Positions 33,898-43,450 of a DNA stretch of 64,000 bases are shown here, one piece after another (the first letter of the stretch is position 1; every line of letters starts with the position of its first letter). The notes beneath the pieces are model-generated. The model saw only the letters and a program-made list of their open reading frames with translations, was not told the DNA's origin and ran no database searches. The position numbers were made by a program, and so were the translations under genes. The stretch spans positions 10,664,001 to 10,728,000 of the forward strand of contig JAPYXD010000680.1 in the NCBI GenBank assembly GCA_030998225.1. The letters are read 5' to 3'. The DNA comes from Diplolepis rosae (lineage: Eukaryota > Arthropoda > Insecta > Hymenoptera > Diplolepididae).

Positions 33898-36800
33898 ATG
33901 AAGATTTTAATTTCTGCTTCACTATGTACTGTCATGATGGTCATTAATCCAATAGGTAAGTACCAACTTATATACTTTTATTCAAAACAATTTTTGGGGT
34001 TTTTAAAAATATTCTAGCACCTTTATGTATTTTTAAACTAAAAATTTTGACTTTTTTGGGCATTTTTTTTGACATTCATCGACTTTAAATAACTTTTTTG
34101 TTTTTCAAACCAATTGTCATGATTCTTTTTTTATTTTGTTCTTTACAATGTTTATAGAAACTTTGCGGGTATGGAAAATAAGATAACATGATTTAAAAAA
34201 ATCACAATTAAAATCAAATAAAAAAATAGGTAAAAATATCCAAAAATATAAAAAAAAAATTTGTAGTTATTTTTACAGCTAGAGTGCTTCCCATGCCCAA
34301 AAATATTGATAATTAATTAGTTGAGTTTGAAATTTCTGCCACTGCCTACATGATTGGAGTATCACTAGTCGCGTATCAGATAGGATACGTTGCCGACATG
34401 TGTCCTCGTAGACAATTTCAAACTCTTATATCGCAAATAATGCAATTGAATTCAAATATTTAAAGAATTTGAAAATCTTTCTGTGGAAAAAGATGCTTTT
34501 GACTGCGCTGGGATTTGAACCCAGGTCTTTCCGGACGCCAGTGTAGCTCAGTGGTTAGAGCAGTCGACCGGCATTCGAAATACCTGGGCTCGAATCCCAG
34601 CACAGTCGAAAGTGCCTTTTTTTTCCACAGAAAGATTTAAATTTCTTAAATTTAAATATTGATAATATAACAAAGAATAAGTGGTAAATATGTCAAAGGC
34701 CTGTGTCTAATACTTTAGATTTTATTTAAACATGCATATGTTGCAACAAACACGAAAAATCACAACTTGCGTAAAACGGAGTTTAAAATAAAGTCTTAGA
34801 GTCGGGCAGTCAAAATTGTGGTACTAAATAAATATTTATATTTATTTCAAATTAATCAGGTGAGTTTGAAATTTCTGTCACTGCCTACATTATCGGAGAA
34901 TCACTAGTCGCGTATCAGATGGGATACGTTGCCGACATGTGTCCTCGTAGACAATTTCAAACTCTTATATCGCAAATAATGCAATTGAATTCAAATATTT
35001 AAAGAATTTTAAATCTTTTTTTTTCCACAGAAAGATTTTCAAATTCTTTAAATATTTATATTTATTTAGAACAGGAATTATATCGACCCTCAATAACAAT
35101 ATTTGTAATGTTAGATAATTGGCTTTAGGGTCCATAAATGAAAAAAACAGTAGTTTCAATCAAACGTTTCGACTCTGATTGGAGTCCTCATCAGTGATCT
35201 TTATTTCTAGAATATGAAAAAACAACTAGTGAATATTGTGCATTTGAGTACAACTTTGGTATTGTCTGCAGTATAAAAATATGAGAAAACCTACATAAAA
35301 TCAAACATAAACATTTTTTGGTGAAACACGAGAGAAATCTTAAGAATTGATATTGAAAAGTAACACATACATTTTAAAAAAACATCTGAGATAAAAAACT
35401 AGTCACGTTTATGTACAAATGTAGCTTAAATTGTAGATGCAGGTATAAAATGTGAGGAAAAATAACTCAAAAAATTACGAAAAACTTCGGTAAAACTTTG
35501 ATGAATATGAAAAAAACCTTAAAAAACCTTAAAAATACGCAAACAACACTTCCATAAAGACTTCGATAAAATTTCAATGAAACCTCTAAAAAACTTCGAT
35601 AAAATAAGCATGAAATTTCTTTGGGATTGTGTGAAAAGTAAAAACATGAGAAAGTTGACATAAAATTATACATTTTTAAACAACTGAGATAAAAAAAAAA
35701 ACTGGACACGTTAATGTATAAATGTAACTTAGACATAAAATGTGAATAAATAACTCAAAAGGGCAAAAAAATCTCGATCAGAAACGCCTATAAAAACTTC
35801 GATAAAAATTTCGATGAAAGGCTTCAAAAACTTCGATGAAAACATGGAAAAAATTGTCTGCATTAAAAATCGAATTCTTTAAGTAACATTATAATATAGG
35901 ATCCAAATTCATCATCTCATCTGTTATGAATTTAAATTTTCTAACCTTAAATCATTGTAATCCCTCGGGTTCTGATAGGTTTAATCTTGATTTTTACTCA
36001 AATGCACAATATTCACTAGTTGTTTTTTCATATTCTAGAAATAAAGATCACTGATGAGGACTCCAATCAGAGTCGAAACGTTTGATTGAAACTACTGTTT
36101 TTTTCATTTATGGACCCTAAAGCCAATTATCTAACATTACAAATATTTATATTTATAATAATGGAACAGGACTTGTATCGACCCTTAGTATTAATATTCA
36201 AATATTGTTGATGTTCTTAGTTGGCTTTAGGGTCCAGGAAAAAATGTAACTCAAAGTTTCATATTTTCAATTCTCACTGATGAGGACTCCAATCTGAGTC
36301 GAAACGTTTGAAAATATGAAACTTTGAGTTACATTTTTTCCTGGACCCTAAAGCCAACTAAGAACATCAACAATATTTGAATATTTATATTTATATTGTG
36401 TTTTTATAGGGATACCTTTTATATACTTTTTCCATATAATTAAAAAATATTAGTAAATAAAGAAACAAACTATTTTGTTTAAAGCGTTAATTTTCGCTAA
36501 AAAAGCGTTATTTCTAAATCGTATTAACTTTTAATTTTATTTATTATTAGACGAAAAAAATCAGATTGCCCTGAAAATTTACACACATGCTCAGAAAAGT
36601 ATAGAGGATGTCAATTTAAAATTTTTGAAAATGTCAAAAAAATAAAAAATATACTAATTAAAGGTGGCGGATCCCCTTGAATATCTATTTCATTCCACAT
36701 TTACGTTTCTGTTTATCAAATCTGGCAAGGTTTTCGATTGCGCAGTTCCATATTTCAGATTTAGTAAATGAAATTAATCTGAATCAGGAATAAGTAAACC

Positions 36801-39800
36801 ACTGATTACAATCTACGTATATCTGCTTTTTGTAACCAGTATTATAGTTATAACTGGTTAATCAGCGGAATTTCGTTGATTCAGATTTATGGAGCATAAT
36901 CCATGGTTAATAATTGGCAAAGTCTTTGATAAGTCATAAAAAATAATTACTTTAAAGGTAGGCGAGCAGAAGTAAATTCATTTCAATTGAAAAGTAAAAT
37001 ACTTCTTGGAGAAACGATAGAAGGAGGAGCTCATAAATACATGGCCTCTTTACAACTGAACGGTTCTCACATTTGTGGTTCAAGTATGTTTCAACGGAAA
37101 TTCCTAATAACTACGGCTTTATGCGCATGGTTTATTGGGAAGAGTATAGAAAAGAAAAAAGAAAAAGCCACTGCAGTACTTGGAAATTCGAATTTGCTTC
37201 GTGGACAAAGAGTTTTTATTTGCAAAATTGCGTACCTAACTTCATTTGGAATGTCTATCTCAACACGACCATTTGACGATTACGATATTGGCGTCGTCAT
37301 GGTGAGTCGATTAAAAAACTTTAATTATTCGATTATTACAATAATTGGCATTTGTGCATAAGCATCTTGATAATAACTGTGAAAAACTGAATCAGTAAAT
37401 TGGTACTCTCTAAATCTGAAGTAGTTGAAAATAATTATCAGTCAAATCAGACTGGTTGAAAAAGCAAGTCAGTCAGTGATATTCGAACAAAATCTATAGA
37501 ATTAATTGATTCAATGGCAGTAACTAATTCAATCAGTAGTAACTTAAATGTTGAAACTTAGTGACAAAACTACTGATTATTCAGTCAAAAATATATCTTG
37601 TTTGGTTTGTTTTGGGATTATTATTTTCTAAATTTAAATCAGTGAGATTAACTGATGCAATAGTTGGAGTTATTGCTAGAGTTGATCAGTAAAACGCAAT
37701 CGGTCTCAACAGTGATTTTATATACATATGAGATCACCTGAGTCCAAAAAAATCGGATTGAATTGATCTTTGGCATACTTTATCAGAGCCAAAAAAGTAA
37801 GGACGAGTTCGGTAACCAACGACATCCAACAAAAATTGTCAAAATAGGAGCATTTTTTGTGTTTTTGAAAACAACTTAATGAATAAATCCATAACTTCAA
37901 TACTGGTTTCTGATAATGCTGACAAATCTCTACTAATTATTCTAATAACATATTTCAAATTAACCAAAATTAGGAAAGTTACAATATGTTAAAACTTAAG
38001 AAAAGTCAATATTTAAATTCCATTTTCCATACGACAAAACATTATTATACGAAATTGTTTACTACAAAAAGATCTGCAAATTCAAATCGCCACATTTTTA
38101 ATAAGATGTATATTTTTCTTTTTGTTTTAAAAAAATACTATTGAAAATCGAAAATTCAAGTTTTTAGCCATAAAATGTGAAATAATAAAAAAACATAAGA
38201 ATGCAAATTTGTTGATTTCAATAAGGTCTACAAAATTTGGTCTAAAACAGTTTTTGATAAAATGTATATTTTTCGTTTGAATTTCAAAAAATACGATTAA
38301 AATTCAATAATGCAATTTTTTAAACAAAATATGTGAGATACGAAAGAAACGTTGAGATAGAAAATTATTTGCCTAAACGAGGTCTACAAATTCTGAGTAA
38401 GACATTTTTTCATAAGATATATATTTTATGTTTTGGTTATTAAAAAAACACTATTGAAAATCAAAAATTCCATTTTTTAACCCAAATATGTGAGACACAA
38501 AATAAGTGTTAAAATAAAAGTTTTAAACAAAATATGTGAGATACGAAAGAAACGTTGAGATAGAAAATTATTTGAATAATTGCCGTCTACAAGTTCTGAG
38601 TAAGACATTCTTTTACAAGATATATATTTTATGTTTTGGTTACTAAAAAAACACTATTGAAAATCAAAAATTTCATTTCTTAACTAAAATATGTGAGATA
38701 AAAATAAACATTAAAACAAAAAATCGTTTGCTCAAACACAGTATACAAGAAATAAACTTATTATTATGCGAAGAATATAAGATTGAGCGCGAAGAGCGAC
38801 GATCGAATCGCGCGCTCCAGGCAGGCTCAAACTTGCGAGCGAAGCTAGCTGCGCGCAAAGCGATCAGATTTTTTTATTTATGGACCCTATAGCCAATCAG
38901 CGAACACTGAAAATTTTTAACATTCTAGTTTACTCCATATATTCACAGTCTTTCCCCTATATTTGGTTTCTCCAATATTTGTTAAACTTGTGTCTCAAAT
39001 TCGTATATGTTTTAAAATGATTTTCTTGATACACTGAGAGAAAGTATTAGTCGTGGTTACCCATTTTTTTTTGTAAAAAAGGATCACAAGTATTTTTTTT
39101 ACTCTGTATCATCTATGCACCTTAGTTCTTACAGCAATATTAACTGAGTAGCAATGATTAAAATTTTTAGTAAAACTTACAAAATCCGATTAGTCGGTCC
39201 GTTTTGTAGCCGGGACTATTTTCATGCATTCCCACATTGTATCGAACTTATAATAGATGTTACCAATACGTTCTTGTAAAACTTACTAATTGCGTTAATT
39301 GCTATTACTATTTGCCCAGTTTAGTTATTACAAAAATATATATTTTTTCGACATAACGGAGAAAAATTGTATTAAAAACTATTCCAATATCTTAATTAGA
39401 AACTGATTAATTTTTTCATCCGTACATGATTAAAATAGTAATTCCAACATTGAAAAAAATGTTAAATTTATCATTCTATATATTTTATTTCTGTTAATAT
39501 CGATGGGAACTTTCTTAGGTTAGAATTGTTTAGGAGAACATTTTTTTAATTATAGATAGGACTTGTATCGACCCTTTGATGAATATTCGATATATGTGTA
39601 AATTGGCTTTAGGGTCCAGAAATGATGAAAACTCAGTTATTACATTCTTTCAAACGTTTCGACTCAGGTTGGAGTCCTCATCAGTGAGAATTTATTTCTA
39701 TAAAAAATACAAAGGAAGGAATCTTAAGAATTGACCGTGTGACGGATAAACATTGTAGTAAAAAAGTGATATAAGAATCGCAGGTGTGAACCTATAAAAT

Positions 39801-42800
39801 TGGTCTAAACTGAATTGTAATGAACTGTACAGAAAAAAAATATTTCTATAAGAATACAAATGAAGAAACTTGAACAATTTGAAACTGTGACCGATGAAAA
39901 ATATGTTAAGAATAATGTAAAAGGATTGCAAGTTTGAAATTAAAAAATTGGTATAAATAACTAAATTTGCTAAAAAGTAAAGGCGTAAAGCCTTAATTTG
40001 AAAGAAATACTAACAAGAGAGACTTAAAAGTAACACGTGTGACAGATAACAATTTTGGTTAACCGATATGAATGAAATTGTACAAGTGAAACTATAAATG
40101 GTATAAACTAAATGTTAAAAATGTAAAATGTAAGAAAAATGTAAAAAAACTTGTATAGAAAAATTCCTTGTAAAAAGACAGAGGAAGAAACTTAAAATCT
40201 TGAATGTGTGACCGATGAACATACTGTTAAAAATTATGTAAAAAAATTCCAAGTTTGACACTATAAAATTGGACTAAATAACTAAATTTTCGATACAGTA
40301 AAACTGTAACAAAAACTGTACAAAAAAATTTTTTCTGTGAAATTACTAAAGAGAACCTAAAAGAATAGCACGTGTGGCGGATAACATTGTAATAAAATTA
40401 TATGAGTGAATTATACATGTGAACTATAAAATGGGTCAAAATTAAATGTAAATGAACTCTGTACAGAACAATTTTCTCTATAAAGGTACAAAAGAAGAAC
40501 TTGAAACAAATTTGAACGTGTGACCGATGAGCATTCTGTTAAAATGATGTAAAGAATTGCAAGTTTGAAATTATAAAATTGGTATAAATAACTAAATTAG
40601 CTAAAAAGTAAAACTGTGAACCTTAATTTGAAAAAATTACTAACAAGAGAGACTTAAAAGTAGCACGTGTAACAGATAACAATTTTTGGTAAAACCGATG
40701 TAAATGAATTGTATAAGTGAAACTATAAAAATGGTCTAAAAAATTCGATTTGCATGAAAATATAAAGTACACAAAAATTTAATTCTGTAAAATTACTGAG
40801 GGGAGAAAAAATTTAAAAATAGCACATGTGACGGATAAACATTGCGGGATAAAAAGTCAAAAAGTGAGAGCTTATCACCAACAAAACACTGTAAACGAAA
40901 CTGACCTGTTATTTAATTAAGTAGACATACAGCGATGATAAAAAAGATTAATCCAAATGAACACAAAATTCCCTTTTTTCTTCCTTTTCCTTCGTCCCAA
41001 ACAAGATAGACACATAATTTTGAACAAATAACTCCTGACACTACGGGTCTGTGGACAAATTTTCCACAGCTTCCGAAAAATCTGGAAATTGTTCTGTACA
41101 GTTCATTTACATTTAATTTTGACCCATTTTATAGTTCACATGTATAATTCACTCATATAATTTGATTACAATGTTATCCGCCACACGTGCTATTCTTTTA
41201 GGTTCTCTTTAGTAATTTCACAGAAAAAATTTTTTTGTACAGTTTTTGTTACAGTTTTACTGTATCGAAAATTTAGTTATTTAGTCCAATTTTATAGTGT
41301 CAAACTTGGAATTTTTTTACATAATTTTTAACAGTATGTTCATCGGTCACACATTCAAGATTTTAAGTTTTTTCCTCTGTCTTTTTACAAGGAATTTTTC
41401 TATACAAGTTTTTTTACATTTTTCTTACATTTTACATTTTTAACATTTAGTTTATACCATTTATAGTTTCACTTGTACAATTTCATTCATATCGGTTAAC
41501 CAAAATTGTTATCTGTCACACGTGTTACTTTTAAGTCTCTCTTGTTAGTATTTCTTTCAAATTAAGGCTTTACGCCTTTACTTTTTAGCAAATTTAGTTA
41601 TTTATACCAATTTTTTAATTTCAAACTTGCAATCCTTTTACATTATTCTTAACATATTTTTCATCGGTCACAGTTTCAAATTGTTCAAGTTTCTTCATTT
41701 GTATTCTTATAGAAATATTTTTTTTCTGTACAGTTCATTACAATTCAGTTTAGACCAATTTTATAGGTTCACACCTGCGATTCTTATATCACTTTTTTAC
41801 TACAATGTTTATCCGTCACACGGTCAATTCTTAAGATTCCTTCCTTTGTATTTTTTATAGAAATAAATTCTCACTGATGAGGACTCCAACCTGAGTCGAA
41901 ACGTTTGAAAGAATGTAATAACTGAGTTTTCATCATTTCTGGACCCTAAAGCCAATTTACACATATATCGAATATTTTTTTTAATTATTGTTTTTCAAAA
42001 TGTAACAAAGGATAATAATTGTTGAGATGTTTTTCATCAAAAACTGCACAACACTTTACAATTATACTTTAAAATTACCATGATTTAATTCTTCTCATTT
42101 TGATGAAGAACAAAAGCAAAATTTTAAGAAATCAATGTATGTAACGATTTCAAAACGATTCAAAACAGTTGATAAGCAGGTAAAGTCTAATTCGTCTGTA
42201 AAATTATTTCTTGAAGTTTACTATTACCAAAGAATTGCAAGTCATGTTTACACACAAAATATTGCATATGAAAATAAAATATTTACGTTTCTCAAAATAA
42301 ATGAATTTGATAAATTTTACAAAAAAAATTAGTAGCATACTTAGTTCCACGGACTTTTAAGCATTGGTAAGTTTTACAAAATTTTTGATACTGCTTACTA
42401 AAAATATATAGTTGTGACCTTTTAATCAGCACAACTGGTAGGATTTCTCTCAGTGTATAGAAGCAGATGTAGATTTATAAATATATTATTATTTTCAATT
42501 TCGTTCTTAGTATCTCACTATTAAGTATAAATAGCTGAAATTAAAAATCGAAGCTAAAATTATTTGTTGTTCTAGCTTCCAGATACTGTCGATTATAGTC
42601 GTGTAGATATTATAAAATTGCACGAGGAGTCAATTCATTTGAGCAAATTTGGACATGATGCGGAAGTATGTGGATGGGGCAGTGTCACAAATGATAATGA
42701 TAGAGATATTATCGTGCAACCCGTAGAATATTCACAATATCTACATTGCATGGATTTAAGATTTGATACCGCTTTGTTTTGTAGGCCCGCCATACAAAGG

Positions 42801-43217
42801 GGAGAATTCAAATACAAACAGATATGTGGACGGGCAAACTTTAAAGGCCAAACAACTACTTTGGTAATTAATTTAATAAATTGATGTATTGGTATAATTT
42901 TTGTAACTCTGATAATGTTGATATTGAATCCCTGTTTTTTTTTACCTGTAGTTGATATATTTTTAACTGTTATATAGGGAGACATTGGAGGTCCTGTTAC
43001 CAAATTGATGAATATTGGTGATAAGTATGAAACTGCCATTGTTGGAATCACAATTGATCGACACGAAGGTAAAAGAGAGAAATTATTACGTTTCATTAGA
43101 TCCAGTAATATATATAATGATGCTGAAGTTTTGGTGAAGCTTTTAAATTCTAAAAAAATAGAACTTCGGAATTACTTATGTGAAACGGAAGAATGGGTAA
43201 AGAACCTTCTTAGGTAG
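33898..43217 (+). CDS. secreted serine protease homologue (S1 fold, catalytically dead), four exons
   Basis: Proposed exons: 33898-33955, 36958-37301, 42576-42863 and 42978-43217 (309 codons plus TAG). All introns are GT-AG and phases fit: phase 1 at the first junction, phase 0 at the next two. Exon 1 is a signal peptide (MKILISASLCTVMMVINPIG). Exon 2 gives an activation-like ILLGETIEGG, the SLQLNGSHICGSS block and LITTALCAW, where the usual TAAHC His is Leu (37119-37121); Asp102 is probably kept in DYDIGVV. Exon 3 has EVCGWGS. Exon 4 opens with GDIGGP: the nucleophile Ser195 is Ile (42984-42986). The usual Cys before GDSGGP is also gone. Chymotrypsin-fold homologues without the triad often act as cofactors or binding proteins outside the cell; the role here is unknown. 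The exon 2 acceptor could instead be at 36967 or 36970, in the same frame. Introns of 3.0 and 5.3 kb are full of nested transposons. The start Met precedes a clean signal sequence; any 5' non-coding exon is unseen. Confidence 0.8.
34314..34653. mobile_element. hairpin element with tRNA-derived module, 13-bp target duplication
   Basis: Flanked by AAATATTGATAAT on both sides (34301-34313, 34654-34666), present once in the undisturbed copy at about 1004. The right half is a large hairpin: AATCTTTCTGTGGAAAAA at 34472 pairs with TTTTTCCACAGAAAGATT at 34619. Inside lies a tRNA-like module (34537-34607) and, inverted at 34497-34527, a second copy of its 3' part. A sister copy at 34855-35050 lacks the module. 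Confidence 0.65.
34537..34607 (+). other. tRNA-like sequence (A and B boxes), degenerate
   Basis: TAGCTCAGTGG (A box, 34544-34554) and GGCTCGAATCC (B box, 34587-34597) at proper spacing. A D stem GCTC/GAGC and T stem CTGGG/CCCAG are present. The acceptor stem matches at only five of seven positions, the anticodon stem is short, and T33 is missing, so it is not a working tRNA gene. It is a tRNA-derived piece of the surrounding repeat and may still recruit RNA polymerase III. Confidence 0.65.
34855..35050. mobile_element. second copy of the hairpin element, without the tRNA module
   Basis: Matches 34320-34475 (CACTAGTCGCGTATCAGAT, GTGTCCTCGTAGACAATTTC). Then AAATCTTTTTTTTTCCACAG joins the two hairpin arms directly, so the 34497-34607 section is absent. 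Confidence 0.6.
35069..36158. mobile_element. foldback element 1, 150-bp arms
   Basis: Arms at about 35098-35250 and 35996-36147 are almost perfect reverse complements (ATTGGCTTTAGGGTCCATAA and partner). Preceded by an ACAGGAATTATATCGACCCT cap on the left only. The interior contains two decayed direct units with CGTTTATGTACAAATGTA-like words. Each arm carries the hammerhead-core-like motif: 35161-35196 (minus) and 36049-36084 (plus). Confidence 0.7.
36172..36392. mobile_element. foldback element 2, miniature near-perfect hairpin
   Basis: GAACAGGACTTGTATCGACC cap, then ATATTCAAATATTGTTGATG onward pairs with its complement over about 90 bp. The loop holds one hammerhead-core-like motif (36275-36310, plus). 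Sits 15-20 bp after foldback element 1. Confidence 0.7.
37390..37714. repeat. fragment of CTCTCTAAATCTGAA MITE plus AT-rich DNA (intron 2)
   Basis: A tip GTACTCTCTAAATCTGAAG at 37403 and decayed AATCAGT words follow; no matching right tip is seen. A similar decayed element lies at 36755-36900, ending ATTCAGATTTATGGAGCATA. Confidence 0.45.
37715..38875 (-). mobile_element. long GC-headed repeat, reverse copy 3 (intron 2)
   Basis: In reverse: the tail is at the left (ATGAGATCACCTGAGTCC, AAAGTAAGGACGAGTTCGG) and the GC-rich head at the right (GCGCGAAGAGCGACGATCG near 38790). A 196-bp stretch is duplicated in tandem (ATGTGAGATACGAAAGAAAC at 38330 and 38530). The ACAG microsatellite is lacking. 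Confidence 0.55.
39032..42455. mobile_element. MITE with CACTGAGAGAAA tips, split by a foldback insertion
   Basis: CACTGAGAGAAA at 39032 and TTTCTCTCAGTG at 42444-42455, with TA on each outer side. Inner blocks near both ends are related in reverse (GTAAAACTTACAAAAT / TTGGTAAGTTTTACAAAATT). Removing the foldback at 39555-41976 leaves about 1.0 kb of non-coding sequence. Confidence 0.55.
39555..41976. mobile_element. foldback element 3 with two arms of about 890 bp
   Basis: 39582-40475 and 41085-41976 are reverse complements, symmetric about 40779, with only a few small differences; a 234-bp internal stretch is identical. The spacer is 609 bp. Arms consist of decayed tandem units of about 160 bp (GTGTGACCGATGAACAT-like, AAACTATAAAATTGG-like words). 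Long inverted ends built of tandem units recall Drosophila Foldback/Galileo architecture; sequence relation is not claimed. The cap AGGACTTGTATCGACCC is on the left side only. Lies in intron 2. Confidence 0.75.
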
Positions 43218-43261
43218 CCTTGAAGCTTGAAAAAGGCACTTTACTTTTACCATTTATTTTA

Positions 43262-43432
43262 GGAAAATATTCTTTGTTCAAAATTTGGCACAAAATGAAC
43301 AATGAACTTAATGAACTTAAATCACAGCAAAAACAATTCTTTTTAGAAATCGCAAACATTTGTTTTCAATTCTTAAGAGCTGGATTCATAATTAGTGATA
43401 TTTATATGATAGACTCTTCAAAACGTATCTGA
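43262..43432 (+). other. open frame after the protease-homologue stop, probably 3' UTR
   Basis: A strong acceptor-like TTTACCATTTATTTTAG ends at 43261 and is followed by about 56 open codons rich in Lys, Asn and Phe. Joining it in frame would need a phase-1 donor in exon 4, and neither of the donors I considered (43196, 43214) gives that frame. Most likely untranslated. Confidence 0.35.
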
Positions 43433-43444
43433 GATCAAACTCCA

Positions 43445-43450
43445 AATAAA
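43445..43450 (+). terminator. polyadenylation signal AATAAA
   Basis: AATAAA lies 228 bp after the stop of the protease homologue, followed by a TGTTCAATGTTTTGAG-type GT-rich stretch. A plausible 3' end for the transcript. Confidence 0.45.

Larger units (their letters stand above)
33985..36681 (+). mobile_element. TTAA MITE copy broken by nested insertions (intron 1)
   Basis: 33985-34313, 34654-34803 and about 36390-36681 are collinear with 710-1485 of the full copy. The right end reads GGTGGCGGATCCCCTTGA, so the TTAA is mutated; the left end is truncated by about 95 bp. The gaps are filled by hairpin elements (34314, 34855) and foldback elements (35069, 36172). Confidence 0.65.

Noticed and set aside
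34537..34607. Functional tRNA gene
   Set aside because: A and B boxes are good but the acceptor stem is mismatched, T33 is missing and the anticodon stem is short; it is part of a repeat.
35069..36392. Fully active hammerhead ribozymes in the foldback arms
   Set aside because: I could not find a stem III with a cleavable UH site, and there is an extra base after CUGANGA; only a core-like motif is claimed.
39698..41860. Two identical 77-codon open frames on opposite strands (39698-39931 minus, 41627-41860 plus)
   Set aside because: They are the same bases in the two arms of the foldback element; composition-driven frames, not genes.
42635..43096. Minus-strand open frame of 153 codons
   Set aside because: It is antisense to exons 3 and 4 of the protease homologue and crosses their intron; a shadow.
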